Assembly: GCF_019039105.1 (NCBI RefSeq)
Contig: NZ_JAHPIV010000006.1
Span: forward strand, 124,001 to 188,000
Reading direction: 5' to 3'
DNA length: 64,000 nucleotides
Source of the DNA: Desertibacillus haloalkaliphilus
Lineage (GTDB): Bacteria > Bacillota > Bacilli > Bacillales > KJ1-10-99
The notes beneath the pieces are model-generated. The model saw only the letters and a program-made list of their open reading frames with translations. It did not search any database and had not been told where the DNA came from. Both the position numbers and the translations under genes were made by a program. Below are positions 21,105 to 30,204 of the stretch, piece by piece (positions within the stretch are counted from its first letter, which is position 1; each line of letters opens with the position of its first letter).

Positions 21105-23492
21105 CTAGTTACGTAACGGCTTTCCTTTCGCTAACATGTGCTGCATCCGCTGCTGCGTTTTTGGTTCCGCGATCAGACTTAAGAAGGCTTCACGCTCCAA
21201 ATCTAATAAGTATTGTTCATCAACATATGAGCCTTTCGGTACACGACCACCTGCAATAACAAAGGCTAACTGTTCAGCGATTTTTAAGTCGTGATCACTA
21301 ATCTGACCGGCGAACTTCATCGTTTTTGCCCCTAGCTGCAAGGTCGCATAACCCGCTTCACCGACAACCGGAATCTTTTTACGCTGTGGTGGATGATAGC
21401 CTGCTTCAGCTAGTTGCAATACTTTTTGTTTTGCACTATAGATGCGGTGATCTCCATTGATCACGACATGGTCACGCGGTCCAAGGAAACCGTTTTTGGC
21501 CGATTCATCTGCTGATGTCCCGACTTTTGCCATTGCAATCGTTTCAAACACTTTATTAGCGATTGGCTGTAGATCGATATTTGCCCCTTTTGGCAAGTGT
21601 TCTAGCTGACGGAGATAGAGCTCTTTGTTACCGCCGCCCCCGGGAATTAAGCCGACACCGACTTCAACAAGACCCATGTACGTCTCAGATGAGGCATGAA
21701 TGCTAGCTGCTGGCATGCAAACTTCTGCTCCACCGCCGAGGGCCATACTATGTGGTGCTGCGACGACAGGCTTTGCTGAATAGCGAATGTTTGCCATCGC
21801 TTTTTGGAACTGACGGACAACGAGATCGATTTCAAAGAAGTTTTCGTCTTGTGCTTCCATTAACATCATCATTAAGTTCGCACCGACACAGAAGTTCTTC
21901 CCTTCATTGGCGATCACGAGGCCCTGATAATTTTTTTCAACCTCAGCAATTGATTTGTTAATCATCTCGATTACATCTAAGCCGATCGAGTTATTTGGCG
22001 AGTGGAACTCAAGTCCAGCGACACCATCGCCAAGGTCAAGCAGTGTTGCTCCGCTATTTTTTAAAATGACGTTGCCATTCTCTTTAACGGTTTTTAGATG
22101 AATGTTCTTTTTGTTCTCTTGCTTGATCGCATAGTCGCCGTTGTGGAAGTACTCGTTACGATTTTTATAAAATGATGTTTGCCCTGAGGCGAGCATGTCT
22201 TTTACCCAAGCAGGGACGGTTTCGCCTTCTGCTTCCATTCGTTTGACGGATTCCTCAACACCGATCGCATCCCACGTTTCAAATGGACCTAACTCCCAGC
22301 CAAAGCCCCATTTCATCGCGTCATCAACGGCTGAAATGTCATTGGCAATTTTGTCACATTTTTCCGCTGAATAAATAAGGGTCGCTTTTAACGTCTTCCA
22401 AAGGAAATTGCCGGCACGGTCATCCGCATATACAAGCGCTTTCATTTTTTCTGGTAGCGTTTTGGTTTGCTTACTAGCTTCTGTCGCTTTCGTTTTTAAT
22501 TTTTTACGCGGGCCATATTCGAGCGTGTTTGGGTCAAGCTCAAGAATTTCCTTGCCCTTTTCGGTTTTCTGTTTGACGAAAAATCCTTGCCCAGCTTTGC
22601 TACCGATCCAGCCTTTCTCCGCCATTTCTTTCATAAATGCTGGTGGGTTAAAGATTTCTTTTTCCTTGCCATCGACTTGTTCATAGACGTTGTTGGCGAC
22701 ATGTAAAAATGTATCTAAACCGACGACGTCAAGCGTGCGGAAGGTAGCACTTTTTGGTCTGCCGATCATTGGGCCGGTGATGGAATCGACTTCACCGACT
22801 GAATAATTGCCTTCGATCATTTCTCGTGCCGAAACTAACAATCCGTATGTGCCGATGCGGTTAGCAATAAAGTTCGGTGTATCCTTCGCTTCAACGACGC
22901 CTTTGCCGAGCGTGTCTTCAGCAAATGTTTTCATAAAAGATAAAATGTCTGGTTTTGTATGTGCGGTTGGAATGATTTCTAATAATTTTAAGTATCGTGG
23001 TGGGTTAAAAAAGTGTATACCTAAGAAGTGTTCTTTAAAGTCATCGGAGCGTCCTTCTGCCATCGCTTCAATGGAGATCCCGGATGTATTTGAACTGACG
23101 ATTGTTCCTTGCTTGCGGTACTCCTCCACTTGCGCGAACACTTTTTGTTTAATATCGAGGTTCTCTACAACGACTTCAACGATCCAATCAACTTCACCAA
23201 GTCGATGAAGATCATCTTCTAAATTTCCGACTTCGATCATATCTATATTATCGTTCACCGTTAACGGCGCTGGCTTTTGTTTCAGAAGCTTTTGTTTTGC
23301 TGTTGCACTTAAACGGTTTCGAACTTGAGGGTCTTGTAAGGTTAAGCCTTTCGCTTTTTCTGCCTCCGTCAGTTCACGAGGAACGATATCTAACAACAGA
23401 CTTGGAATGCCTACATTTGCAAGGTGGGCTGCAATTCCTGAACCCATCACCCCGGAACCTAAAACGGCCGCTTTACGAATTTTGCCACTCAT
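21105..23492 (-). CDS. fadN: bifunctional 3-hydroxyacyl-CoA dehydrogenase / enoyl-CoA hydratase FadN
   Basis: A 795-residue two-function beta-oxidation enzyme. The N-terminal half is an NAD-binding hydroxyacyl-CoA dehydrogenase (AAVLGSGVMGSGIAAHLANVG near residue 8, split here as GSGVMGSGIAAHL; HFFNPPRYLKLLEIIP near 150; IANRIGTYGL). The C-terminal half is a crotonase-fold hydratase (EGKNFCVGANL, MALGGGAEVCMPA, VGVGLIPGGGGNKE). The dehydrogenase-first order is that of FadN/YusL. The start at 23492 is set by GGAGG upstream. A FadR box lies 25 bases before it. Confidence 0.95.
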   Translation of the reverse strand: MSGKIRKAAVLGSGVMGSGIAAHLANVGIPSLLLDIVPRELTEAEKAKGLTLQDPQVRNRLSATAKQKLLKQKPAPLTVNDNIDMIEVGNLEDDLHRLGEVDWIVEVVVENLDIKQKVFAQVEEYRKQGTIVSSNTSGISIEAMAEGRSDDFKEHFLGIHFFNPPRYLKLLEIIPTAHTKPDILSFMKTFAEDTLGKGVVEAKDTPNFIANRIGTYGLLVSAREMIEGNYSVGEVDSITGPMIGRPKSATFRTLDVVGLDTFLHVANNVYEQVDGKEKEIFNPPAFMKEMAEKGWIGSKAGQGFFVKQKTEKGKEILELDPNTLEYGPRKKLKTKATEASKQTKTLPEKMKALVYADDRAGNFLWKTLKATLIYSAEKCDKIANDISAVDDAMKWGFGWELGPFETWDAIGVEESVKRMEAEGETVPAWVKDMLASGQTSFYKNRNEYFHNGDYAIKQENKKNIHLKTVKENGNVILKNSGATLLDLGDGVAGLEFHSPNNSIGLDVIEMINKSIAEVEKNYQGLVIANEGKNFCVGANLMMMLMEAQDENFFEIDLVVRQFQKAMANIRYSAKPVVAAPHSMALGGGAEVCMPAASIHASSETYMGLVEVGVGLIPGGGGNKELYLRQLEHLPKGANIDLQPIANKVFETIAMAKVGTSADESAKNGFLGPRDHVVINGDHRIYSAKQKVLQLAEAGYHPPQRKKIPVVGEAGYATLQLGAKTMKFAGQISDHDLKIAEQLAFVIAGGRVPKGSYVDEQYLLDLEREAFLSLIAEPKTQQRMQHMLAKGKPLRN

Positions 23493-23516
23493 TTCCTTCC
23501 TCCTTCTCAGATCTCT

Positions 23517-23534
23517 TGAATGAATACTCATTCA
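23517..23534. promoter_or_regulatory. FadR-type operator of the fad operon
   Basis: TGAATGAATACTCATTCA is a palindrome that matches the known B. subtilis FadR box core (TGAATGA-N-TA-N-TCATTCA). It lies 25 bases upstream of fadN. In Bacillus the TetR-type FadR represses beta-oxidation genes here and is released by long-chain acyl-CoA. The fadR gene itself is not in the window. Confidence 0.93.
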
Positions 23535-23710
23535 TTTTCTCTACTACTAACTATAAAAGATTCTAAGATGAATTTCAATAGAATAATGTAAATTTTCTAA
23601 AATTTTACTATGAAAATAAGAGATATTTTCCAAATGGTCGTTCGCATAGGTGATTAGCTGTGAGACAAACTATAACTGCAAATCTTTTTTACTAAGGAGG
23701 GGGAACCCAT

Positions 23711-23980
23711 ATGCAACAGCAGCAACAACCAATGAATCAGCAAGGGCTTATGCCTCAACCACCAAGTGTCGTCACAACGAAGGACCACTTGTATATTAAT
23801 GACATGTTGTCTTGGAATTTACTAGCGATGAAAAAAGCACACTTCTTTGCACAGCAATGTGTCGATCCAGAGGTAAAAAATGCGCTAGAGCAAGCAGGCC
23901 AAATGCACGAGCGCCATTACCAGCAAATTCTTGGTCACTTACAAAATAACCAACAACCACAGCAAGGTACGATGCAATAA
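23711..23980 (+). CDS. CotF-family spore coat-like protein, 89 aa
   Basis: An 89-residue protein with a Gln-rich, low-complexity start (MQQQQQPMNQQGLMPQPP) followed by a helical CotF/ferritin-like domain: LYINDMLSWNLLAMKKAHFF, EVKNALEQAGQMHERHYQQI. AAGGAGGGGG is ten bases upstream. It is divergent from fadN and followed 22 bases later by a second coat-like gene; YusN of B. subtilis is a similarly placed relative. Confidence 0.82.
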   Translation: MQQQQQPMNQQGLMPQPPSVVTTKDHLYINDMLSWNLLAMKKAHFFAQQCVDPEVKNALEQAGQMHERHYQQILGHLQNNQQPQQGTMQ

Positions 23981-24002
23981 CGTCTAAAGGAGGTTTCAGA
24001 GC

Positions 24003-24326
24003 ATGAATCAGAACTCGAAAATCGAAAATCCACAAACTCAGGTGCCAAAGTCCCCACAGATGAATGATCGCGACTTCATTAACGATCAACTATCGACGGA
24101 AAAATATATGACAAGCTCTTACAGCGTGGCGATGAACGAGGCAAGTCATGAGGGGCTTTACCGTGATATCGCGACCATTGCTAATGAGACGCAAGATTGC
24201 CAACGAAATTTATTTAACCTTATGTTCAAAAAAGGCTGGTATTCATTCGAAGCTGAGCCGCAACAAAAGCTAAACCAGTCCTATCAGCAATTCTCTGGCT
24301 ACAACAACCAATTCCCATACAGCTAA
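24003..24326 (+). CDS. CotF-family spore coat-like protein, 107 aa
   Basis: A 107-residue protein with the coat-domain pattern MNDRDFINDQLSTEKYMTSSYS, seen here as NDRDFINDQLSTEKYMTSSY, then EASHEGLYRDIATIANETQ and a C-terminal GWYSFEAEPQQKLNQS, all typical of CotF/YusN-type spore coat proteins. It is preceded by AAAGGAGG and forms a two-gene unit with the 89-residue protein. Confidence 0.87.
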   Translation: MNQNSKIENPQTQVPKSPQMNDRDFINDQLSTEKYMTSSYSVAMNEASHEGLYRDIATIANETQDCQRNLFNLMFKKGWYSFEAEPQQKLNQSYQQFSGYNNQFPYS

Positions 24327-24343
24327 AGGGTGCCTGGCACCTG

Positions 24344-24380
24344 CCAAAGTGAGCAAATGCTCGCTTTGGTTATTTTTTTG
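24344..24380 (+). terminator. terminator of the coat protein pair
   Basis: CCAAAGTGAGC - AAAT - GCTCGCTTTGG followed by TTATTTTTTT, just after the second coat gene. A GGTGCCTGGCACC palindrome lies immediately upstream. Confidence 0.9.
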
Positions 24381-24448
24381 TTATAATTTATGCCGATTTT
24401 TCCCATATTGATAGGAGAGTTCACTTTATGTATCGAGGGGGAGCACTC

Positions 24449-25063
24449 ATGTACAAATACATCTTCCTATTTCTATTTTCAGTCGGTGTTGCTAGTTTTG
24501 GTTTATACGCCTTTTATTTTGATGAATCATCAGAAAGCGTTCATCCTCCAAACCCACCTGAAGAAGAGGCGGATGATGCTGTCGCCGTTTTTCAAAGCAA
24601 TCAAACACCCTTGTCAGAGCGTGAGGAACTTCACTCCTCTGTACGCACAAAAGGAGAAAGTGCTGAAGTTGCTCGTGATCATTCGCCAGAACTCGAATAT
24701 ACAAATAGATCCGCAGACGAGATCAAAGCATACTACACTGAAAAGTTTGAAGCCATTCAAGAAGAGGCTCTTCTTGGCATCGAAGATTTGATTCACGATG
24801 CGGTTGATGAGTTTACCGCCAAAGTCGAGGAAGGTAACGTCCCTGCTTTTGATGTGTACACCAAATACTATCAGAGAGGTAAAGAGCTAGAAGCTGAGAT
24901 TGAAGAATCGTTTCAGAGTAAGTATGATAAATTGATTCATGAATTAAACCATCATGGCTATGATCATGACTTGGCAGAGGAATTAAAAGAACAATACGAA
25001 GAAGAAAAAAGCTCAGCTTTTGAATATATCATTGAGTCCGTTAGGGAGAAGATGGGGATATAA
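24449..25063 (+). CDS. membrane-anchored or secreted coiled-coil protein, unknown
   Basis: A 204-residue protein with one N-terminal hydrophobic segment (YIFLFLFSVGVASFGLYAFYF), described as residues 3-22, followed by a proline/acid linker and a highly charged helical region (residues about 90-200) with heptad-like Glu/Lys patterns, suggesting coiled coil. The hydrophobic segment may be a signal anchor. ATG at 24449 has GAGGGGGAG seven bases upstream; ATG at 24428, with AGGAGAG, is an alternative that adds seven residues. No family recognised. Confidence 0.75.
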   Translation: MYKYIFLFLFSVGVASFGLYAFYFDESSESVHPPNPPEEEADDAVAVFQSNQTPLSEREELHSSVRTKGESAEVARDHSPELEYTNRSADEIKAYYTEKFEAIQEEALLGIEDLIHDAVDEFTAKVEEGNVPAFDVYTKYYQRGKELEAEIEESFQSKYDKLIHELNHHGYDHDLAEELKEQYEEEKSSAFEYIIESVREKMGI

Positions 25064-25103
25064 GGGTGCCAGGCACCATAAGGGGGTGCCTGGCACCCCC
25101 TTC
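25064..25103. repeat. paired GGTGCC-N-GGCACC palindromes
   Basis: GGGTGCCAGGCACC and GGGGGTGCCTGGCACCCCC stand side by side between convergent genes. They belong to a dispersed family also present at 24328, 26021, 30155, 34453, 35694 and 44494. The second, longer palindrome may end transcripts from both sides. Confidence 0.8.
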
Positions 25104-25110
25104 TTCTCTA

Positions 25111-25353
25111 TTATTTCTCTCTATTCGCTTTGTTCAATTCTTGAATGTCAGTAACAAGCGCCTTCATCGCCTCTTTGGCGTCGGGATATTCCTCGTTCCA
25201 GTGTTTCGCTAGCGGCGGCATACTTTTTGAAATATGTGAATACAACACCCAAGCTTTAACTTTTTCCTTTAATTCTGGTGTTGCTTCACCTAGTAATAGT
25301 TCTGTGTACTTTTCAAGTAAACCGTCCAGTTGTTCATTTAACTTCTCGTCCAC
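25111..25353 (-). CDS. YusU-like DUF2573 protein
   Basis: An 80-residue acidic helical protein beginning MDEKLNEQLDGLLEKYTELL, with VLYSHISKSMPPLAKHWNEE and a C-terminal IQELNKANREK. The pattern matches the DUF2573 (YusU) family as I remember it. Function unknown; cytoplasmic, no membrane segment. It adds to the yus-type gene content of this region. Confidence 0.72.
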   Translation of the reverse strand: MDEKLNEQLDGLLEKYTELLLGEATPELKEKVKAWVLYSHISKSMPPLAKHWNEEYPDAKEAMKALVTDIQELNKANREK

Positions 25354-25498
25354 CTAACCACTCCTTATCTCGTTTCCACTATCATCACAGTGTTTCCAAT
25401 TTTATCATATCGACTCTTAGACCGAAACGCAATCATAACCGGTGCAAGAAGTGCACTCCGTTCGCAGCAGAACCGCTCACTCCCAAAACATGCAAATA

Positions 25499-25545
25499 AA
25501 CAGCCCAAGCACACCGAATTCATCGGAATGTTCAAGCTGTTTTAT
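25499..25545 (-). terminator. possible terminator of the gene at 25552
   Basis: On the minus strand AACAGC ... GCTGTT closes a 35-base internally paired loop and is followed by TATTTG; the T-tail is weak. Confidence 0.45.
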
Positions 25546-25551
25546 CGTAAT

Positions 25552-25929
25552 TTAGGCGAATGCTAGCTTTTTACGGTAATTAAAGCGTGTTTGGTGGGCA
25601 ACTTCTTCAATCGCTTTGATTGCACCATACAGATCATCTTTTCCGCTAGTGCCAGCCATATAATGTTCAACATCAGTGACAATACTTAAAAACTCAAATT
25701 TCTCTACCTCTATTAAAACGGGGTAATCAATTCGATCAATGGCTAATACTGCATAAAAGGCCGTATCCCCGTGAAAAACCTTCATAAATGAATATTCACT
25801 TGAACCCTTTTGGATGGAGCCGATTAAATCATGGTCCATGCCTATTAGTTTTAGTAATGCCTCATCGCTCAAGACACCTGTACTCACCGGTTCAATTCGT
25901 ACGTTCCCTTCCATTTGCTTTACTAACAT
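25552..25929 (-). CDS. conserved-looking cytoplasmic protein of unknown function, 125 aa
   Basis: The protein begins MLVKQMEGNVRIEPVSTGVL with GGGGGA eight bases before the ATG, which decides this start over a longer frame. It alternates hydrophobic and charged residues in a mixed alpha/beta pattern (VFHGDTAFYAVLAIDRIDYP, then VLIEVEKFEFLSIV) and ends in a basic helix (HQTRFNYRKKLAFA). No membrane segment, signal or known motif was seen. I do not recognise a family. Confidence 0.75.
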   Translation of the reverse strand: MLVKQMEGNVRIEPVSTGVLSDEALLKLIGMDHDLIGSIQKGSSEYSFMKVFHGDTAFYAVLAIDRIDYPVLIEVEKFEFLSIVTDVEHYMAGTSGKDDLYGAIKAIEEVAHQTRFNYRKKLAFA

Positions 25930-26020
25930 TTTGAAAATTCCCCCTTCGATCAACGTTTACCCACATTATGAACCTATGAAACTAGTTTTATACATGTGAA
26001 TGGGAAATTTTTTAAAAAAT

Positions 26021-26056
26021 GGGTGCCTGGCACCGTTGTTGCGGTGCCAGGCACCC
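26021..26056. repeat. double GGTGCC palindrome with TTGTTG loop, copy 1
   Basis: Arms GGGTGCCTGGCACCG and CGGTGCCAGGCACCC are perfect 15-base inverted copies around the loop TTGTTG; each arm is itself a palindrome. It follows the CstA-family gene and may act as its terminator. The same design and loop recur at 30155 and 34445. Confidence 0.88.
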
Positions 26057-26073
26057 TCTCTAGGCACCCACTC

Positions 26074-27516
26074 TTACGCAGCGTCTTTGATTGTTTCATC
26101 TAACTGGAAATCGCTCACTTCACGATTTAGCTTTATCTTATAAGCAAATAATGCAAGCACTACTACCGTTCCAATTGTTGCACCAATATATGACGTTGTC
26201 ATCGGAAGCCCGAATCCGATTGGTGCACTTAAGATAAATGTTAGAGACACCATTGTCATAAATGTTGCTGGGATCGTAGCGACCCAGTGGAATTTATACT
26301 GAATGGCTAGATACATCGCTCCTACGAATAAAGCAATCGCACTAATCGCCGCATTGGTTACCCCGAAGTATCTCCATAATAGTGTGAAATCAATCGTTGT
26401 TAAAATAAATGAAATTACAAACATTGGTAACGCGATCCATAAGCGACTAGCAATTTTCAATTGCGATACGTTAATATAGTCAGCAATAATCATTCGTGCA
26501 GAACGGAAAGCCGTGTCCCCTGAAGTAATCGGAAGTACGATAACACCGAGAACAGCTAATGTTCCACCAATCGCACCAAGCAATGTAAACGCGACTTCAC
26601 TTACAACTAGACCAGCCCCACCTGAAGCAATTAAAGCACTTAGGTCTGTGCCATGGAATAGACTCATCGCAGCAGCAGCCCAAATCATTGCAATAATACC
26701 TTCAACAATCATCATTCCGTAGAATACTTTACGACCATTTCTTTCATTTTTCATCGTTCTTGAAATGATAGGTGATTGCGTCGCATGGAAACCAGAAATT
26801 GCTCCACAAGCAATCGTAATCATCAAGATTGGGAAAATCGCATCCCCTGCTGGGTGCATATTCTCAAACGTTAACTCTGGAATTGGAGCACCAGTTACAA
26901 TTAACATTCCACCAATCCCAATGGCACTTAAGACAAGAAGTGCACCTAAAATTGGATAAACTTTACCGATAATTTTATCAACAGGAAGCATCGTTGCAAA
27001 AATGTAGTAAAGAAAAATAACCCCTGTAACGACACCAAGCGCCACCCAACCGTTCATTAAATCATATAAAAGTCCAGCAGGTGCTGTTACGAAAACGGTT
27101 CCAACAAGGAGTAATAAAAGAACTGCAATCGCATTTACGACATGCTTCATTGCCTTTCCTAAAAACTTCCCTGCAAGCTCTGGCAAGTGCGCACCTCTGT
27201 TACGAATGGAGATCATACCCGTTAAATAATCGTGTACAGCCCCGGCAAACACACAACCGACAACAATCCAAATAAAGGCTACAGGTCCATAAAGCGCTCC
27301 CATAATTGGACCGAAAATAGGACCAACACCAGCAATATTAAGAAGTTGAATAAGCGAGTTTCGATTGGTTCCCATTGGAATATAATCGACCCCATCTTCC
27401 ATACTATAGGCAGGCGTTTGTCTCTGTTCCTTGATGCCAAATAACTTTTCGATAACTTTACCATATGTGAAATAAGCAATTATTAATAGTGCAATTGATA
27501 GTAAGAATGTAATCAT
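26074..27516 (-). CDS. CstA/BtsT-family carbon starvation transporter
   Basis: A 480-residue polytopic membrane protein of the CstA (peptide / pyruvate transporter) family. Visible landmarks are the N-terminal LSIALLIIAYFTYGKVIEKLFG, then LLNIAGVGPIFGPIMGALYG, DYLTGMISIRNRGAHLPELAG, GFHATQSPIISRT and LPITSGDTAFRSARMI. It is shorter than the 700-residue enterobacterial forms, lacking their long C-terminal part, but this shorter type is common in Firmicutes. The start at 27516 is chosen on GAGGTG and the membrane start. The neighbouring LytS/LytT-like pair suggests regulated uptake, perhaps of pyruvate as for BtsT of E. coli. Confidence 0.9.
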   Translation of the reverse strand: MITFLLSIALLIIAYFTYGKVIEKLFGIKEQRQTPAYSMEDGVDYIPMGTNRNSLIQLLNIAGVGPIFGPIMGALYGPVAFIWIVVGCVFAGAVHDYLTGMISIRNRGAHLPELAGKFLGKAMKHVVNAIAVLLLLLVGTVFVTAPAGLLYDLMNGWVALGVVTGVIFLYYIFATMLPVDKIIGKVYPILGALLVLSAIGIGGMLIVTGAPIPELTFENMHPAGDAIFPILMITIACGAISGFHATQSPIISRTMKNERNGRKVFYGMMIVEGIIAMIWAAAAMSLFHGTDLSALIASGGAGLVVSEVAFTLLGAIGGTLAVLGVIVLPITSGDTAFRSARMIIADYINVSQLKIASRLWIALPMFVISFILTTIDFTLLWRYFGVTNAAISAIALFVGAMYLAIQYKFHWVATIPATFMTMVSLTFILSAPIGFGLPMTTSYIGATIGTVVVLALFAYKIKLNREVSDFQLDETIKDAA

Positions 27517-27644
27517 CTCAAACACCTCTTCTCTTTTTGAATACGCTTTCATTATAACTCGACCAGCTCAAAATGTGTCGAATTTGTGATAACGTGTTAA
27601 AAAGGTGTTCTGAAATGTTCAAATCCATGTCTTACATGCACAAA

Positions 27645-28379
27645 TTATAACTCAAGGCGCTCGCGTAATGACTTCACGTAATTTCTACTAACTGGAATTT
27701 CCTCGTTTTGGCCAACGACTTTCACTTGATATGCTCCATTAAACCATGGAATTAGCTCCTCAATTTTATCTAAATTCACGAGATAGCTTTTATGTGTTCG
27801 AAAAAAAGCATAGCCCTTCAGCTTTTCTTCTAAATCTTTTATCGGAGTTCTTGAACGAAACTTGCGATCCTTTGTGCAAATCATCGTCTCTCGACCCTCA
27901 CGAAATAAGTAGGTAATATCAGTAGGGACTAGATAAACAATCCGCCCTTCATCTTCAACAGCAAGTTTTGCCGTAACCAGAGATTTTTCCTCTGTCTTAT
28001 CCGAAGGTGTTAAGCGCTGCTTGACTCGATTGATGGTGTCATCCAATTGTTCCTCATCAAACGGTTTAACTAAATAGTCTAACGCCTGTACCCGAAATGC
28101 ATTGACTGCATAATCGGGATAGGCTGTTGCAAAGATAATTAGAGGTACCTTTTTCATATTTCCAGTCGCTTTGGCTAATTCTAAGCCAGACATTTGTGGC
28201 ATCTCAATGTCTACGAAGGCAACATCAGGCTCTTTTCTCATCACAACCTCTAGCCCTTTTTCACCAGAATCAGCCTCACCTACCACTTCGACCTCTTGGT
28301 AACGCTCTAGTAAAAATGTCAGTTCATCTCGACTATGTAGTTCATCATCGATAATGACTACTTTAAACGTTTTATTCAT
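27645..28379 (-). CDS. LytTR-type response regulator
   Basis: A 244-residue regulator. The receiver domain (1-120) has the acidic pair DDE at 11-13, phospho-acceptor D57 in FVDIEMPQMSG and lysine in LDYLVKPFDEEQ. The C-terminal LytTR DNA-binding domain has YLFREGRETMI, FFRTHKSYLVNLDKIEELIPW and IPVSRNYVKSLRERL. Start at 28379 (MNKTFKVVIIDDE) has GGGGGA nine bases upstream; ATG at 28385 is possible. The sequence overlaps the end of the sensor kinase gene. Likely target is the adjacent CstA-family transporter. Confidence 0.93.
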   Translation of the reverse strand: MNKTFKVVIIDDELHSRDELTFLLERYQEVEVVGEADSGEKGLEVVMRKEPDVAFVDIEMPQMSGLELAKATGNMKKVPLIIFATAYPDYAVNAFRVQALDYLVKPFDEEQLDDTINRVKQRLTPSDKTEEKSLVTAKLAVEDEGRIVYLVPTDITYLFREGRETMICTKDRKFRSRTPIKDLEEKLKGYAFFRTHKSYLVNLDKIEELIPWFNGAYQVKVVGQNEEIPVSRNYVKSLRERLEL

Positions 28380-30141
28380 ATCCATCATTCCCCCTTACTT
28401 TCAAAGGGATATGAAAAGAAACAGTTGTTCCTCTTCCCTTTTCACTTTCAATGTTTAACCCTGCTTTTTCTCCATACATCATTTGTAATCGTCGGTTAAT
28501 GTTCACTAAGCCGATTCCTGTCCCCGTTTTTGAATGCACTCTCTCGTTACCTAGTTCATCGATTCGTTTTGTCCCCATTCCGATCCCATTATCTGATACC
28601 GAAAGAAGAACAACATCTTCCCCCTTTTCGATTTGAATGGAGAGATAACTATCATTTTGCAATGGTTTCAAGCCATGTTTAATCGCATTTTCAACAATTG
28701 GCTGCAACGTCATTGGCGGTACCTTTATCGGCAGTGCCTTTGGATCAACGTCATAGTGAACGGTTAGTTTATCGGAAAAACGTGCTTGTTCAATTTCTAA
28801 ATAAGCTTTTACATGCTTCAGATCTTCCTCAATTGATGTTTGCGTTATTGTTGTCCCTGACAAGTTCTGTCTAAAAAAATGAGAAAGTGAAACAAGAAGC
28901 CTTCTTGCTTTCATAGGATCCGTTCGAATGAGTGCGATAATTGTATTTAGTGCATTAAATAGAAAATGAGGGCTTACTTGCGCTTGTAATGCTTTGATTT
29001 CAGCCTGTTTTGCAAGTTCCAAGTGTCGATCAACTTCTGAGAGCTCGAGTTGATGACTTAATAACGTCGATAAGCCTTTACTCAACTCAATCGTTGTCGG
29101 CGAAGGGCCTTTCTCTGTTTTAAAATAAAACTTTAATGTCCCTATCGTTTCTTCTTTTATTTTTAGTGGAGCAATAATCGCCGCATGTAATGGACAATCG
29201 CGTACCCCACAATTAATTTCATCCTGTCCTGCGATCACCACTTCTCCATCTTTCAATACCCGCTTCGTAGCTTGGGTTCTAATCCCTTCATTCCCAACAT
29301 GATGGTCTTGCGCGACACCAGTAAACGCTAATATGCGTTCTCTATTTGTAATCGATACGGCATCTGCTTGGATCTCCTTTAATAAGATTTTACATGTTGG
29401 AAGAGCTGATTCTGTGGTTAACCCTTTTCGCAAATATTTTAATGTTAAATCTGCTAACTTTAATGCTTTTTGAGCTTGGAGTGAACCGATCTTTTCTTCT
29501 TCGTGAATGACGTTTCGGATAATTAATATAAAGATGGCTGTCCCAATTCCGTTTGCAATAATCATCGGAACTCCAATATCACCTACTAATAACAAGGCTT
29601 GGTCAAACGGCCTTGCGACGAGTAAAATGACACCCATCTGCACAGCCTCAGCAAGCATACCAACAACGAGTGCCGTTTGCAAAGAGATGATTCGATTGTT
29701 TTTATTACTTTTATAAAAGTATCCCGCAATCGCACCAGCAATGATTGTTGATAACCCACAAGCAAAAGCCGTAAAGCCTCCTAAAAAATAACGATGAACA
29801 CCTGCTATCAACCCTGCACCGATGCCAACCTTCCAACCGCCTAATAAGCCTGCGACAACAACACCAATCACTCGTGAATTGGCAATCGCTTCCCCTTCCT
29901 CTATGCCAACCACCCAACGAAAGTACGTCGCTTGTTCAGGATTAACCTTCAACCCTGTATATGTACCAATGATTCCAAATAAACCAAACATCACAATTAC
30001 ACTGACCCTTGAATGACGCGCAATCTTTCGTTTTTCAATAAGGTGTCGTACAAATTTAAAACGAGTCATCACAAAAGCGACCGTAACGATAATTCCAAGC
30101 CGCTCAAGCATGACCAAAACTAATTCCCACATCGCCTCCAC
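28372..30141 (-). CDS. LytS-family sensor histidine kinase
   Basis: A 589-residue membrane kinase. Residues about 5-215 form the 5TMR-LYT sensor (GAGLIAGVHRYFLGGFTAFA is typical), about 240-365 a GAF-like domain with CGVRDCPLHAAIIAPL, then the His_kinase region QVSPHFLFNALNTI with H392 as likely phospho-site, and a C-terminal HATPase with VENAIKHGLKP and DNGIGM. The architecture matches BtsS/YpdA-type sensors, where BtsS senses extracellular pyruvate. First gene of the kinase-regulator unit, with a GGTGCC double palindrome just upstream. Confidence 0.94.
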   Translation of the reverse strand: MEAMWELVLVMLERLGIIVTVAFVMTRFKFVRHLIEKRKIARHSRVSVIVMFGLFGIIGTYTGLKVNPEQATYFRWVVGIEEGEAIANSRVIGVVVAGLLGGWKVGIGAGLIAGVHRYFLGGFTAFACGLSTIIAGAIAGYFYKSNKNNRIISLQTALVVGMLAEAVQMGVILLVARPFDQALLLVGDIGVPMIIANGIGTAIFILIIRNVIHEEEKIGSLQAQKALKLADLTLKYLRKGLTTESALPTCKILLKEIQADAVSITNRERILAFTGVAQDHHVGNEGIRTQATKRVLKDGEVVIAGQDEINCGVRDCPLHAAIIAPLKIKEETIGTLKFYFKTEKGPSPTTIELSKGLSTLLSHQLELSEVDRHLELAKQAEIKALQAQVSPHFLFNALNTIIALIRTDPMKARRLLVSLSHFFRQNLSGTTITQTSIEEDLKHVKAYLEIEQARFSDKLTVHYDVDPKALPIKVPPMTLQPIVENAIKHGLKPLQNDSYLSIQIEKGEDVVLLSVSDNGIGMGTKRIDELGNERVHSKTGTGIGLVNINRRLQMMYGEKAGLNIESEKGRGTTVSFHIPLKVRGNDGYE

Positions 30142-30154
30142 CTCCTTAGTTAAA

Positions 30155-30190
30155 GGGTGCCAGGCACCGTTGTTGCGGTGCCTGGCACCC
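30155..30190. repeat. double GGTGCC palindrome with TTGTTG loop, copy 2
   Basis: GGGTGCCAGGCACCG - TTGTTG - CGGTGCCTGGCACCC, a perfect 15-base inverted repeat, between the germination operon end and the sensor kinase start. It is the same as copy 1 except for the swapped central bases of each arm. Confidence 0.88.
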
Positions 30191-30204
30191 TTATTTTGTC
30201 ACCC

